Shown piece after piece: positions 35,201 to 46,385 of a stretch of 64,000 bases of DNA (position 1 is the first letter of the stretch; the number at the start of each line of letters is the position of its first letter). This DNA is from Bugula neritina. Its lineage: Eukaryota > Bryozoa > Gymnolaemata > Cheilostomatida > Bugulidae. Location of the stretch: assembly GCA_964035545.1 (NCBI GenBank), contig OZ037770.1, forward strand, positions 7,516,527-7,580,526. The letters are read 5' to 3'. Under the pieces are notes generated by a model. That model ran no database searches. It was not told the origin of the DNA and saw only the letters and a list, made by a program, of their open reading frames with translations. A program made the translations under genes and the position numbers.

Positions 35201-38200
35201 TTACTGCTACTATACCACTGTTACTATATTACTGCTACTATATTACTGCTACTATACCATTGCTACTATATCCCTGCTACCATATTACTGCTACTATATT
35301 ACTGCTACTATATTGTTACTGTTACTATATTACTGCTATTATATTACTGTTACTATATTACTGCTACTATACCACTGTTACTATATTACTGCTACTATAT
35401 TACTGCTACTATACCATTGCTACTATATCCCTGCTACCATATTATTGCTACTATATTACTGCTACTATATTATTACTGCTACTATATTACTGATACTATA
35501 TTACTGCTACTATATTACTGCTACTATATTATTACTGTTACTATATTACTGCTATTATTTTACTGCTACTATATCAATGCTACTATATTACTGCTATTAC
35601 ATTACTGCTACTACATCCCTGTAACACAGTAACACGATACTTGTGCAATGCTGTGAGTATAGATGGTGAGACTAGACATACCTGACCACCAACAGCCTCA
35701 AAGTGCACCATGCCAGTAAATCCAAACAGTAATTCTTCTATTAGTTGTACAGGAGATCCAGTGCCACTGAACGCCACCACAACATGCTGTTCAGAGCTTG
35801 AGATGGCCACCACAGCAGAGCATGGCCCATAGTCCATCAGTAGGTCACAATCACTGGTTACTACCTCCACTAGCTATTGAACAAATCACCACAATTTAGC
35901 AGCTCAGTCAGCTTACATAGAAATACTATTCACAAGTGTAGATTTTACAAGAGTATATGTTGTAAATTTAGTTTTAAAAAATGTTTGTAGTTACAGTTTT
36001 TTTATATTCGTAAACTGTTATAGGTCTATATTATTATTGACCATGTTTAGTCTAATTGTTTATCTATCTATAATGCATGCAGCTGTATCATGTAATATAA
36101 CAGTGACTACAGTCTATGGCTCAGGCCACACCTGTGGCCCTACGCTATACAAGATAAAGACTACTTGTTTTGTTAAAACAGTTGAAACCCTCAGTATTTA
36201 CTTAGCTAGAAACAGTACAATAGTTTGGGACAACTTGACCAGTTGGGGAGAAAACTCCTTTAATTCAACGAAAATGAGTTAAATGCTATTTGATGATACA
36301 GGCAGCAGTAATCGAGCACCTATTCAAATAGGTTCATCAATACTCTATAGTACAATAGCAGTGCTTTTACACCAAGTAGCTTTTAAAACTGACCCTAGTA
36401 CGGGTAACATGCTAACAGCTGTACTTCTATACAATGTACTTCTATATATTGTGAGCCGTTTACCTCGTAGGGTGAAGCAAACTCCTGAGTAACAAGTTGT
36501 TTAAGAGACGTGACATTTGTTTGCCATGGTGGAACATAAGCTAAGGAGGCCCATCTAGCCATTAGTTCAGCCAACCCAACGCTGTAGTTGTGTCCACCTT
36601 CAGCTAGAATGTCAGCATCACATTCCGCTGGACTACTCAGGTCCAACAGTGTGGAAGAACTGCAGTCATTGCTAACTGCAACCACAATCACAGCTCTCTG
36701 ATTAATATATACCAAATATTTTTGTAGTTTTTGGCACAGTTAACACCACATGTTCCTTTAGCAAGGTTAAAAGCATTGCATTAGCCAGACGCTGTATTTC
36801 ATTAATAAGAAACTAAAATCTGGTAAGTAAATGGTTTTCCAGATTTGGGTGTATCAGAAAGAAGCATGGTTATTCTAAAATACAAAAAACAAATTTGGGA
36901 TGAAGAGCTTATTCAAAAGTAAGTTTTTTGTTCATTCAATAGGAGTAGCAGAATATCTACCCGCCATGCAATTATATTCACAGGTTTTGAACATGTCGAA
37001 ACTTTGATGTTTCTGGGAAAATAATGATAAAACCAAAAGGATAGTGTTTTATTTTGAAAACAGTCAAGCTCATCAAAATATAATGTTGAGTCAATAGTTT
37101 CTTTTTTCAGAGTTTGGTTTAAAAAAAATTATAAACTTTCAAATTTAAAGTAACAGTTTTTTAGATGCCAATACATTCAAATCATCATATCTGAGGAATA
37201 CGTGTTTCTATCAAAAAACTAAACATAAATGTGCAAAACTCAAACCCCAAACACAATTAAACTTGCCAGTGAAAGTTCTAAGCATGTATTTTTGATAGTA
37301 TTAATCCTGTTCTATTGCATTCTGGCACCAATGCAATTGTGTCTATACATTGAAGCTGAAAAGTGACTTGTACATTTGCCAATTAACTACAATTTGTTAG
37401 CTATTACATCTACTTATATGTTTACTAACTTAGATTTTGTCATTGCGTAAGCAAATAAAATAATATAAACAGTTGAGGTTTGACCTTAGAGCTATGCAAT
37501 GTTTGAATTGAGTAGTCCTCTGTTATCATGACACTAGAGCCAAAAAGCTTATAATTGATAACATAACAATAATTATCCAGCAGTAGAATTATTTTAGCAG
37601 CTACTACATGCTGGCTATATGTTAGTATAAGCTGGCCTAACTTATCAAAAGTAAACTTGAAGGTCAAAAGAACTGAGGGGTCCAAGGAAACTGCTTATTG
37701 ATGCTGATTTTGCCCAGGTGCTGGTCACTGAAAATACCAGGTGCTTCAATTCATATGATTTGTATCATTGAATAAGTTCAAGTTTATAAATTTAGAATAA
37801 TGTAACAAAATCTTCTAATGTATATGTAAGTTCAAGTAGGTCATAGAAAGATGTTTTAAGAAGCAAGAAGATTGAACTGTGGACCAGTACATAGTAAATT
37901 CAGCTGTTGCTAAATCAAAGCAGCAAATGAATTGACAAGTAATGCTTATCAAGAAGACCAGTGCCTGTCACTGCCACAGTGTGAAAGGTTGGCAGAGTCA
38001 GCTGAGCTGTATTCACTAAAATCTTAACTTTGGTTGTACTTTTTGCTGCAGAAGATGAACTATAATTTTTGTTGAGAAAATTAAAAATGAAATATTTGCA
38101 CATGGCACTTGGTATCAATAAATGTTATTAATATCCCATGAAATTGTAATATTGTGTCTCAGGCATTATGCCATTTATTTAATTCTTTTTCTTTATATCT

Positions 38201-38908
38201 TTCATTATCATCATAGTATAAAATTACAACTTTATTTAAAATGTCTAAACTAGTAAAATCACAATGGAAATGTTTTTAGAGTTACAACAGTTTTTAGCAT
38301 AGATTTTGAAATAAAAAGTTCAGTTCCCTTGGTAAGTAAATAAAAAATTTCTAAAATCTAAAAACGTAAATTAAATTTAGTCAATGATGTTTCAGAAAAA
38401 ATTCAACTGGGAACTAAAATTTTTTACTTTGGTTTAAAATTAGTTAGCAATTGTACTGCTGCCTAAGTCATAATTGATTATAATTTAAATAAATTTAATC
38501 TGGTTGCCAAAGCTGTACAAGTTACACCCTTTGTTTATGATTATATAACCCCTTGTGATATAATGTATAATGTTCTTTTATGCAAAGACAAACTAAAAAT
38601 GTAATCTGTACAATGAGTAGGCTTTCACATGCAGTAATAAATTGTGAGTTGATGTATATAATATTATGATTAATATATCAATGAAGCAAATGGGAGGTAA
38701 GGTTTATAATGTTACCTGATAGAGGGTGGTGACATGTTTGTGTGAGTAAGCACCATTTGCATCCCATAAACCACTGCCTGGTGTTCAGACAAGAGCTGCA
38801 GTTTGATTGCTGACTGCAATAACCAGATCTAGCGGCAGCAACGTTTTGAAGCAGGGAGAGTAGCAGCAAAACTACAGAAATTAGGCATATTTTGTGACTC
38901 TTCAACAT
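32255..38908 (-). CDS. Secreted PSI-domain class-3 lipase (complete, seven exons)
   Basis: Minus-strand exons in order: 38908-38716, 36675-36464, 35873-35682, 34525-34405, 33979-33849, 33215-33051, 32428-32255. They sum to 1188 nt in phase, 395 residues. Residues 1-26 are a signal peptide (KICLISVVLLLLSLLQNVAA). Residues 31-69 form a PSI-like Cys module (C-x5-C-x2-C-x9-C-x2-C-x5-C-x9-C) that crosses the first intron. Then comes an alpha/beta-hydrolase lipase domain: VVVAFSGTGS strand, VHDSLY, nucleophile elbow TGHSLGGA (Ser near 238), VYAFGAPRVGD, RVVYESDPVPHI (Asp near 296) and EHHGQYF (His near 356), which completes the Ser-Asp-His triad of the class-3 family. Expected role is extracellular hydrolysis of acylglycerol or related esters; substrate unknown. 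Exon 2 starts at the downstream GCAG acceptor because only that one keeps phase. Confidence 0.9.
32480..32690. repeat. TATACAGTAATATACAACA-type repeat
   Basis: About nine imperfect copies of a unit of about 19-20 bp, in the lipase intron just upstream (gene sense) of its last exon 32428-32255. Confidence 0.75.
34545..35625. repeat. 14-bp minisatellite TTACTGCTACTATA with higher-order structure
   Basis: About 1.1 kb of 14-bp units with T/C variants. A distinct block (CTATATCTCTCTATGTATTT, CACTACATGTATTACACTGC) recurs at about 34566, 34717, 34839 and 34961, giving a higher-order unit of about 122 bp. Later, blocks with TATTGTTACTG and TATACCATTGC also recur. It fills the lipase intron between exons 35873-35682 and 34525-34405. 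The long Leu/Tyr/Cys-rich frames are artefacts. Confidence 0.93.
36037..36282 (+). CDS. Small possible secreted ORF antisense in a lipase intron (doubtful)
   Basis: An 81-codon frame with a hydrophobic start (MFSLIVYLSIMHAAVSC), Cys at three later positions and four NxS/T sites. It lies on the plus strand inside the lipase intron between exons 36675-36464 and 35873-35682. Composition is protein-like but there is no recognised family, promoter or second exon. It may be chance. Confidence 0.15.
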   Translation: MTMFSLIVYLSIMHAAVSCNITVTTVYGSGHTCGPTLYKIKTTCFVKTVETLSIYLARNSTIVWDNLTSWGENSFNSTKMS

Positions 38909-41900
38909 TATTGACCTTCACACCACAACTCCCAGCATCAGGCAAATCCAGATCTGAAAGCATGTTTATGTAAACAATGAAAAAAAGAATTTCAGCAGTT
39001 AAAATAATAATGCATTAAAAAGTCTTAAATCAAAAATATACTTGTTAAATTACTGAATATGCTTTAAATATACTTTAAATCTATAAGACAACTACTTTAA
39101 TTGGTGGAGAAACAACTCCTCTTTAAAATTATATCTAGACATCACATCTGTGAAACAAATGTATATCAAAGAATACAATATTTGTGACCACACTGGACTA
39201 GCTGACTGTAGCAGCACTTGGTAAAGAGACCATGATTATGTCTGCTCCGGGATATCAGTCACAATTAGACAAAATTTTCCTAGTTAATCCATGAGAAACT
39301 TCTGAACCTCTTTCCCATATACCATATTATATGTTGAAGACTCCCTAATTATCTTACATAACTAATTCATCTATCAAAACCACTTTTAACCTAAAATAGT
39401 CAATGTGAGCGCAACTAAGTACATGTTCAGCCACACAGAATCAAATTACAAGCCGTAACTTATGCAAGCTGACAACATTGTGTGGTATGGTTTTGTCCTG
39501 CTGATTCAGCAAGATCAAACAAAGTATCTGATCACATTGCCTGGTTTGACAATTCAACACCATTAGAATTGTTGAGGAGAGGCTGTGGTTCATTTATGGA
39601 AACTTTTAGACTAACGCTCTTTCCAGCAGTGGTTTTGACAGCTAAATGATCAGCAAACTCATTGATGCTGTTGCCAAGATCTTGAATATTGTTTCTTACA
39701 GACCTCAGACATGCTGACTGGAACTCATTGATGACTTGCCAATTTTTATCATGCCATATGCTCTAGCTCTAATTCAAGATAACTCAGGCGTTATTAACAA
39801 CTGTTGACATTGTTAAAATGCTTTTTGTTCAAAGTTAGTAATTGCCCAATAAAAATTGAAACAATGGCCTTGCCAACAGGTTGTCTAGCCAGTGAAGATC
39901 GGAATAACAGACTTACCAACCGGCTGCCAACCTACCCCAATCAGCTACAGGCATTTTATATACTTTTTAATTTCAGTCAACTTTATTGTAGCTGATCTTC
40001 AATCAGCTACGATTTCACATATAGTAGACATGCAATAAGGTCAGACTATTGTTGGTGAGTGAAAAATGCTTACATAACTTGTTATCTAATTTTTAGTTTG
40101 AAATTTAGGAGCAGCTGTTCTGTGTTAGTTTGAGTTACCACTTAACACTCAACAGCTTTCCCCTTTCACCATCCTCCACACCCCTAACCATCCTTCTCCA
40201 ATCACTAAGAGAGCAGATTCTGCAGTTAGGCTAAGAAAGTTGCTTAAACCTAAGTTTTTTATAGTTCTTTATAAATTTGAATTTGTAATGTAGGTTGAGC
40301 TTCTTTAGGTAAATTTATTATTTTGCATTAAAAAGTTATCATCTAGAATAATGATTCATCACGTTTTTCTCCCACTACACATGCTTTACATTTCCCCTTC
40401 ATTTATTAATATTTCTGTTGAGTAAAAGTTTTAATAGTTATAGTTATACTGTTTCTATACAATAGTTGTTAATACTTAAAGTTAATAATAATAATCACAA
40501 CTTTAGCAAATATTATATATAGTTATACTGTTAGTATTACTATACAGAACTCTTCTTTAAATATAAGAAAAAGCTTAGATTACGTAACAGCCAATACATG
40601 CATTTATATATAATTCACATACCTTTTACTTACTGCTGTTTCTATGTCTATCAATGACTGCCGACTGGAGAGATGTAAAACTCTATTTACAGTATTTTCA
40701 CTTCATACCGTCTGTTGACATTGTAAAGTTTGTACATGTAGATACGTCATGTGGCTTGATAGAACATGCCCAATCAGCTGTTAACATAAGAAGTGAAAGG
40801 TCTTCTTGCCAATTAATCAGTCACAGGTCAACTAACATCTGCAGATTTCAACATAAAAAATAATATTGTTCTCAATTAGTAGATAACTGATCCACCCATA
40901 ATTGTATCTAGAAAATCATCTAATAAGTTATGAGTTACTTTCATTGTTTATATAAAGGCAGTCGTCATTCATCAGGGGCAAGATATAGGAACTCTAATCT
41001 CTGCTTTTTATATCAGAAACAAAACTGCTAACTTTACATCAAATTCTAGCAGATAGTTTTAGCATGCGAGGATTGCTATTCATAGCTTGGAGTTGGGGGT
41101 TTGGAGTTTGGACAACCACATGTATACAAATACTGCACCTGGTCACCCCGAAATTTGATGCTGCTTCTATCGATTTCTGACTGTTGACATAAAGGCTGTC
41201 TACACAAAACTGGCTGTAACTTCGAATGAATAGCATTTCATGCAGTAAATGTATTTGATATTTGCTAGCTTAAACAATCTACAACTATTTGTATCCTAAT
41301 TTAATAAACATTCAGCTTGTATATTAATATATGATTAAAACTGTGCTACACACACTGGAGTGAAAAACAATATTCTCAGGTATAAAAGAAGGGTTATGTA
41401 ACAGAAAATGGTTTGATGCAGTATGTATGTTTTGGGGCTACTGAGTGCAGTGGTTGGGGGAGAGGGGCTAGCGAATTTGGGGTTGGGGGCTTGGAGACAT
41501 CAGACATCAGACAATGATGTGTGTACAAATACTGCACTGAGTGACCACAAACTTTGTGCTGTATCTAGGTAGTAGTGATATGCTGTATACATAAAGCACA
41601 CATGTGTAGCAACACATGCAGGTATATATCCGATGACCTTTATTACACAGTAATATACATAGGTTATCACCCATAATACTTTAAAGATGGGGCAAAATGG
41701 ACTTTGTGATGGAATCAGCTATTGCTTTGTGTGACACTGGCCTGTTATAGTGAATGCTGTTATCAGATATCTGAAACACTAGTGTTCCTGCCTATTATCC
41801 CAACATTTATTGCAAATAACCAGTAGCAGTGATTATTGCTTGTGAGCTGCCTATGAGCTCATCCCTACAGTCTATATCTAGTCCTTCCCAAGTTTTAAAT

Positions 41901-42596
41901 CAGACTAAAGACTAATCATGGCTGTTGTGTTTTATACTTAATTCGCAATAGAGCATAGACCATCTGTTTGTACTTTAGAAGAGTTATCTTCTCTTTTACA
42001 TACAATATGGGGGTTATTCTCCCACTGTTTAATACATTATAAGGGTTATCCCCTCTGTTTAATCAATTATGAGCACCATAATATTATTCTATTATTTGGC
42101 TAAAACATTTCAACCATGGATGCAATATTTAACTATTTCTTTTAATAATGAAATCATCTTTCAAAATTCTCAAGATGCATTCAAGTGTCCTAGGAATAAG
42201 AAAGTTTTGTAAATATAAAAGCTGTGCATTAGTAGGCAAAAGTGCACCCTTATAATTGGGTGTTTTTATTTTATCAAAACTATTTTATCTATACACTGTT
42301 TCATATTTGTGCAACTGAGCAACTGAAACGTGAAATTCTTGGATTTAGAGAACTTTATTAATATTTCAAATTATAATTGAAATGCACTGAATGAGAGCTG
42401 AAATTAACTGTTGAAAGTGAAGCAAAGCAAAGCATACAAACTAATCAACAGCTGTTTCCAAAATATTTATGCTATTTTCATGCATATAGGGGCTGCACGT
42501 ATAATATTGTTAGTTTGTTGGCAAAAGCCTGCCTTTTGCAAAATATTTTGCAAAATATTTTGTGTGTATATTTGTGTGTATATTTGTGTGTATACA

Positions 42597-42598
42597 CA

Positions 42599-42665
<67 letters not shown>

Positions 42666-42682
42666 GCACACACACACACACA
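42597..42682. repeat. (CGCA)n microsatellite
   Basis: About 17 CGCA tetranucleotides followed by a short CA run. Frames of alternating His/Ala/Arg/Thr or Cys/Val/Arg across it are artefacts. Confidence 0.97.
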
Positions 42683-45600
42683 TAGAATATAGTTATTCAA
42701 CATATTACATACATAATGAGGATTACTTAACTGCACACTATAATCTATTGTGAGCACCCTATAGCACCCTATGCAAATAATTAAAGTATATTCCAATAAG
42801 AACTGCTTCAGTGCGCAGTGGCACAAAGAAAGGTGACCTATGAGTGACCTGCACTCAGTTACTTCACACTTCATCAGTCTTGGTCTTCTGCACTTCCACG
42901 ACACAGTGTGTGCTTACAAGTCCCATGCTGTGGAATGTCATCATATTTTTCCAATAATTCCACTGAGTGTATTTCAACAATGTGACAATCCAACTTACAT
43001 TTTACTTTACAAGCTACGAAGCATGTCAGTAGCAGCTGTGTAAACTGTAGATGATTTAATGTTATATCACAGCTATATTGTATTGGGTTACAATATCAAA
43101 ATGTACATCAAATAAGTTCATCATAATTTTTATTGCTATTAATGGTTTAAATAACATTCTGCATCTTAAAGATTTAATTGAGTTTTATATTTTGACACCT
43201 TGAAGCTGATGAGATTACAGGCAGAGAGCCTTCAGAGGTATCCCAAGTTCTGATTTGTATATCTGGAAGAGTCTTTTAGTTGGATAGTTTACACCAAGAA
43301 ACTGACAACCCGTTATTCTTGTATATGCAGATAATAGAGCTTTGGTCAACTGCTAGAATACATTAATATGCAAGATGGACAACATTAGGCTTTGAAAGCA
43401 GGGGATTGTCTTTTTCAATAACAAAGTTTTGATTTCGTCTCAATTTTCACAATAGGAATCTTTTCTTTATTCCTTTGCCAATAACCAACTCCAAAATACA
43501 ATGCAGGAATAAAATACAATTAGCCATATATAAGGACTGATTTAAAATGAACTATAATCATTAATAAAGTTAACTTGTGCTGTTTGCTGCGATTTCTGAC
43601 CACAGAGCTCTAGGATTAAATTTATGTTCTGGATGAGAGACTTCAGCTATTTGATGCTGAGCTATATTTTAGACCTAAAAGTCAACTATGCTGCATAGTG
43701 GTGACTTCTAAACAAGTCATTTTGCTACTTGTGCAACTTCTTGTCATACAATTTGTAATTTGATGCATTATTGTAAAACACTTCGCCTCAGGTATCACTG
43801 CTGGCATCCGAGAGGCACTAATAAAATCATGTTGTCAGAAAAATACAATTTAATATTTTTAATTTATGGTGAGGTGTATTTTTCATATGCAACAAGTCAT
43901 AGTAGAGCTGGTTACATCTGGTTAGCATGGTTATTGCTTGCTACTTTCTCAACACTATATTAAAAGTACACTACATAGAATGGCTAAGTTTTATGCAATA
44001 ATTAGCAATGTCGGCCAGTATAGAGATTTATCAGGGCTTATACAGTTGAGTTATTTTGTTTCATTTAAGAAAACAATATAGAACTGTATATACTTTACAA
44101 GACTAACTTCATATGCACATGGATAGTAAAATAGGAATGAGCTTTTTGCAAATTCTTCTGATCAGTCATGCAATTAGAAAATATTCAATATCTGACACCC
44201 TGCATGAAAACCTACTTTGATCAGCCTAATTAATAAATAACTGCTCAAGACTTTGATAAACCACTCATTTTCTACCAACTTTTAAAATCAATGTGCTAAT
44301 AGTAGTTATATAAGGATAATGTCCTATATAGGTAGTAGTTATAATGGCAGGATAACAAGCAATAAATTACCATCTTTGGATTACAATTGATCTACAGCAA
44401 GTAGCTTTTATTATTACATTGTAATATTCATTTTAAAAAATACAATTTTGAAACAACAATATATATTACATTGTAATTATAAGCTAAAGCTGCTATGTTT
44501 TCTATTATATGTGAAAGTTTAATCAAAATATATTTTCAAATGTACAAGTTTATATTCACAGTTTTTTCTTAACTAAATGGAATTCATTATAGCAGTAAAG
44601 CAGCAATAAAGAGATAGTAGGTTATATATAGAAATGAATTATGGAGTAAAATAGCTGTTTTTTATATTCACAACAACTATTTAAACTAATACAAGAACTA
44701 GTATTAAACACTCCATAAGTAATAAACATCAGCTGCTATAATTGTATAAGTTCAACCTTTGGAAATTTCAATTATGTTTTTATGGTTTGGGATACAACAA
44801 CTTTAATGGCTGTTTAACACTACACCTGAGAAGGCTATATAGTACACTGCAAGCTAGGTACACCCAGTCTATGCTAAATATGGGAAGATTGAAATAACTT
44901 CAAAACTGTCTCTGAAGTTCTCATCTATCAAAAATTATATTCTGTAACTGTGCTTATACTCAAACTAAATTGGCCACCACACATGCACTACATTTGTACC
45001 ATGTATGTATAGCTCCACTTTATTAAAAAGAATTGGCATAAAACTTGAACAAAAGATATTTCAAAACTAAATTCGAAATTTGTATGTGCATTTTTTTATT
45101 TCTGCTATAAAATATTACAACTATAGGTAATAAATAATAACCAAATATTGCCTGTCACATGTCATCACCTACTTGTACATAAATTTGATGTTATGATACC
45201 TGCTTTGGCAGCGCTGAGGTTATTTTACGTTTGATATTCCTCTTACATTCTTTGTTTGGTAAGGGAATAAATATTGCTCTTACATTCCTTGTTTGGCAAG
45301 GGAATAAATATTCTTACATTTTAAACTGCACATATGGATAGCTGTCAGAATATAGTTATTAGACCACGTAAGCTTGGTGTATACCAGTTTCCAATTTGGA
45401 AAGTTACTGGTTCAAGGCCAAATAGATATGGTGCTAGTAGTTTATTGATATAAGCAAGATTTGAATTTATATGCCAAGTAGGCCACATTTGGTTACTTGC
45501 ATTTTAAAATTTTACAATTATAAAATTGAAAAAAGTAAAATATTAATCTAATAAGCTGCATTAGTTTCTAGCTGTAAATTCGGTGGTTATTTACCAAACC

Positions 45601-46164
45601 TAAATTTATATAACAAACAAGACTGGTTAGTATTATATCAGCTGTTTGTGGTTTGTATCCAATTCTTGAAGGTTTTTTTAAAGGAAAGATTCTCAATCAA
45701 TTATTAATTTTCTTACATTTTACTCAAGAAGCCACTTTTCAAAGCCCAACAAGGTGTTTCAATCTATTGTAATTCGTGTAGAGTCTGCAGATGCGTACGT
45801 AGCTTATTGCATCAGCAGCTGTCAGTGAGTGTCAACCAGTTGTGTGCTTATGGCACTAGTCCTGTGATTTTGGCACAATTTTAAAACCACTAATAAAAGT
45901 GCTTATCTTTGAAACTTGTAGTTTTGCCAAATAGCCAAGGTGCTTGCATTCTCTACTGAGATTGGTTATTAAATTATGTAACTATAAAATCTATCACTCT
46001 TGAAGTGCTTTAGAAATGGTTGAAAATAATGGAGTCACTATGCAGAGTTTTACATTTAGTTATGGTGGGGTTTGCCAGCTTCATTAAGCACAGTCAATAT
46101 GTAAAGTCTAAGGCTGATAAGACCTGGAATGGTGGTTTTCCCTAAATTTATATTAATTTTAAAA

Positions 46165-46385
46165 AACTCACGAAAGTTTGTAGTCACCATCCCTGTAAAA
46201 AAAACCAATAGAAGAGATTTCTTGTTAAATCAGGCTAAGAACTTACCCATATTTGGCACAGGAGCAACTATGACAGGATGCTCTTTCTAACATTTCCAAT
46301 GGCCTGTGCTGAGGCTCGAACCCACGACATCCTGCTTATAACTAGGCCCACGCTCTAACCCCTAGACCACAGCTGCTCTCTTAAA
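46165..46385 (-). mobile_element. tRNA-derived SINE
   Basis: On the minus strand from about 46382, a tRNA-like head begins with GAGCAGCTGTGGTCTAGGGG, containing an A-box-like TGGTCTAGGGG, and carries a B box GGGTTCGAGCC near 46310-46320. It continues into a non-tRNA body ending near a T-rich stretch (TTGGTTTTTTTTACAG, about 46195-46210). The anticodon and acceptor arms do not form a clean tRNA. Extent of the 3' end is approximate. Confidence 0.7.

Noticed and set aside
34412-35632. Open frame of 406 codons rich in Leu, Tyr and Cys
   Set aside because: It is the 14-bp minisatellite read in frame. Overlapping frames of similar length and composition exist, and real lipase exons flank it on the other strand.
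36676-36702. Upstream acceptor (TTAATCAG) for lipase exon 2
   Set aside because: It would break the phase with exon 1; the GCAG acceptor just downstream keeps phase and completes the PSI cysteines.
40654-40863. 69-codon frame in the gene-poor interval
   Set aside because: No domain, no splice partners and ordinary AT-rich composition.
45400-45425. Possible second tRNA-like B box (GGTTCAAGGCC)
   Set aside because: No convincing A box or cloverleaf nearby; likely chance or an old SINE trace.
46293-46382. Functional tRNA gene on the minus strand
   Set aside because: B box is good, but the cloverleaf does not close and a SINE-type body follows.
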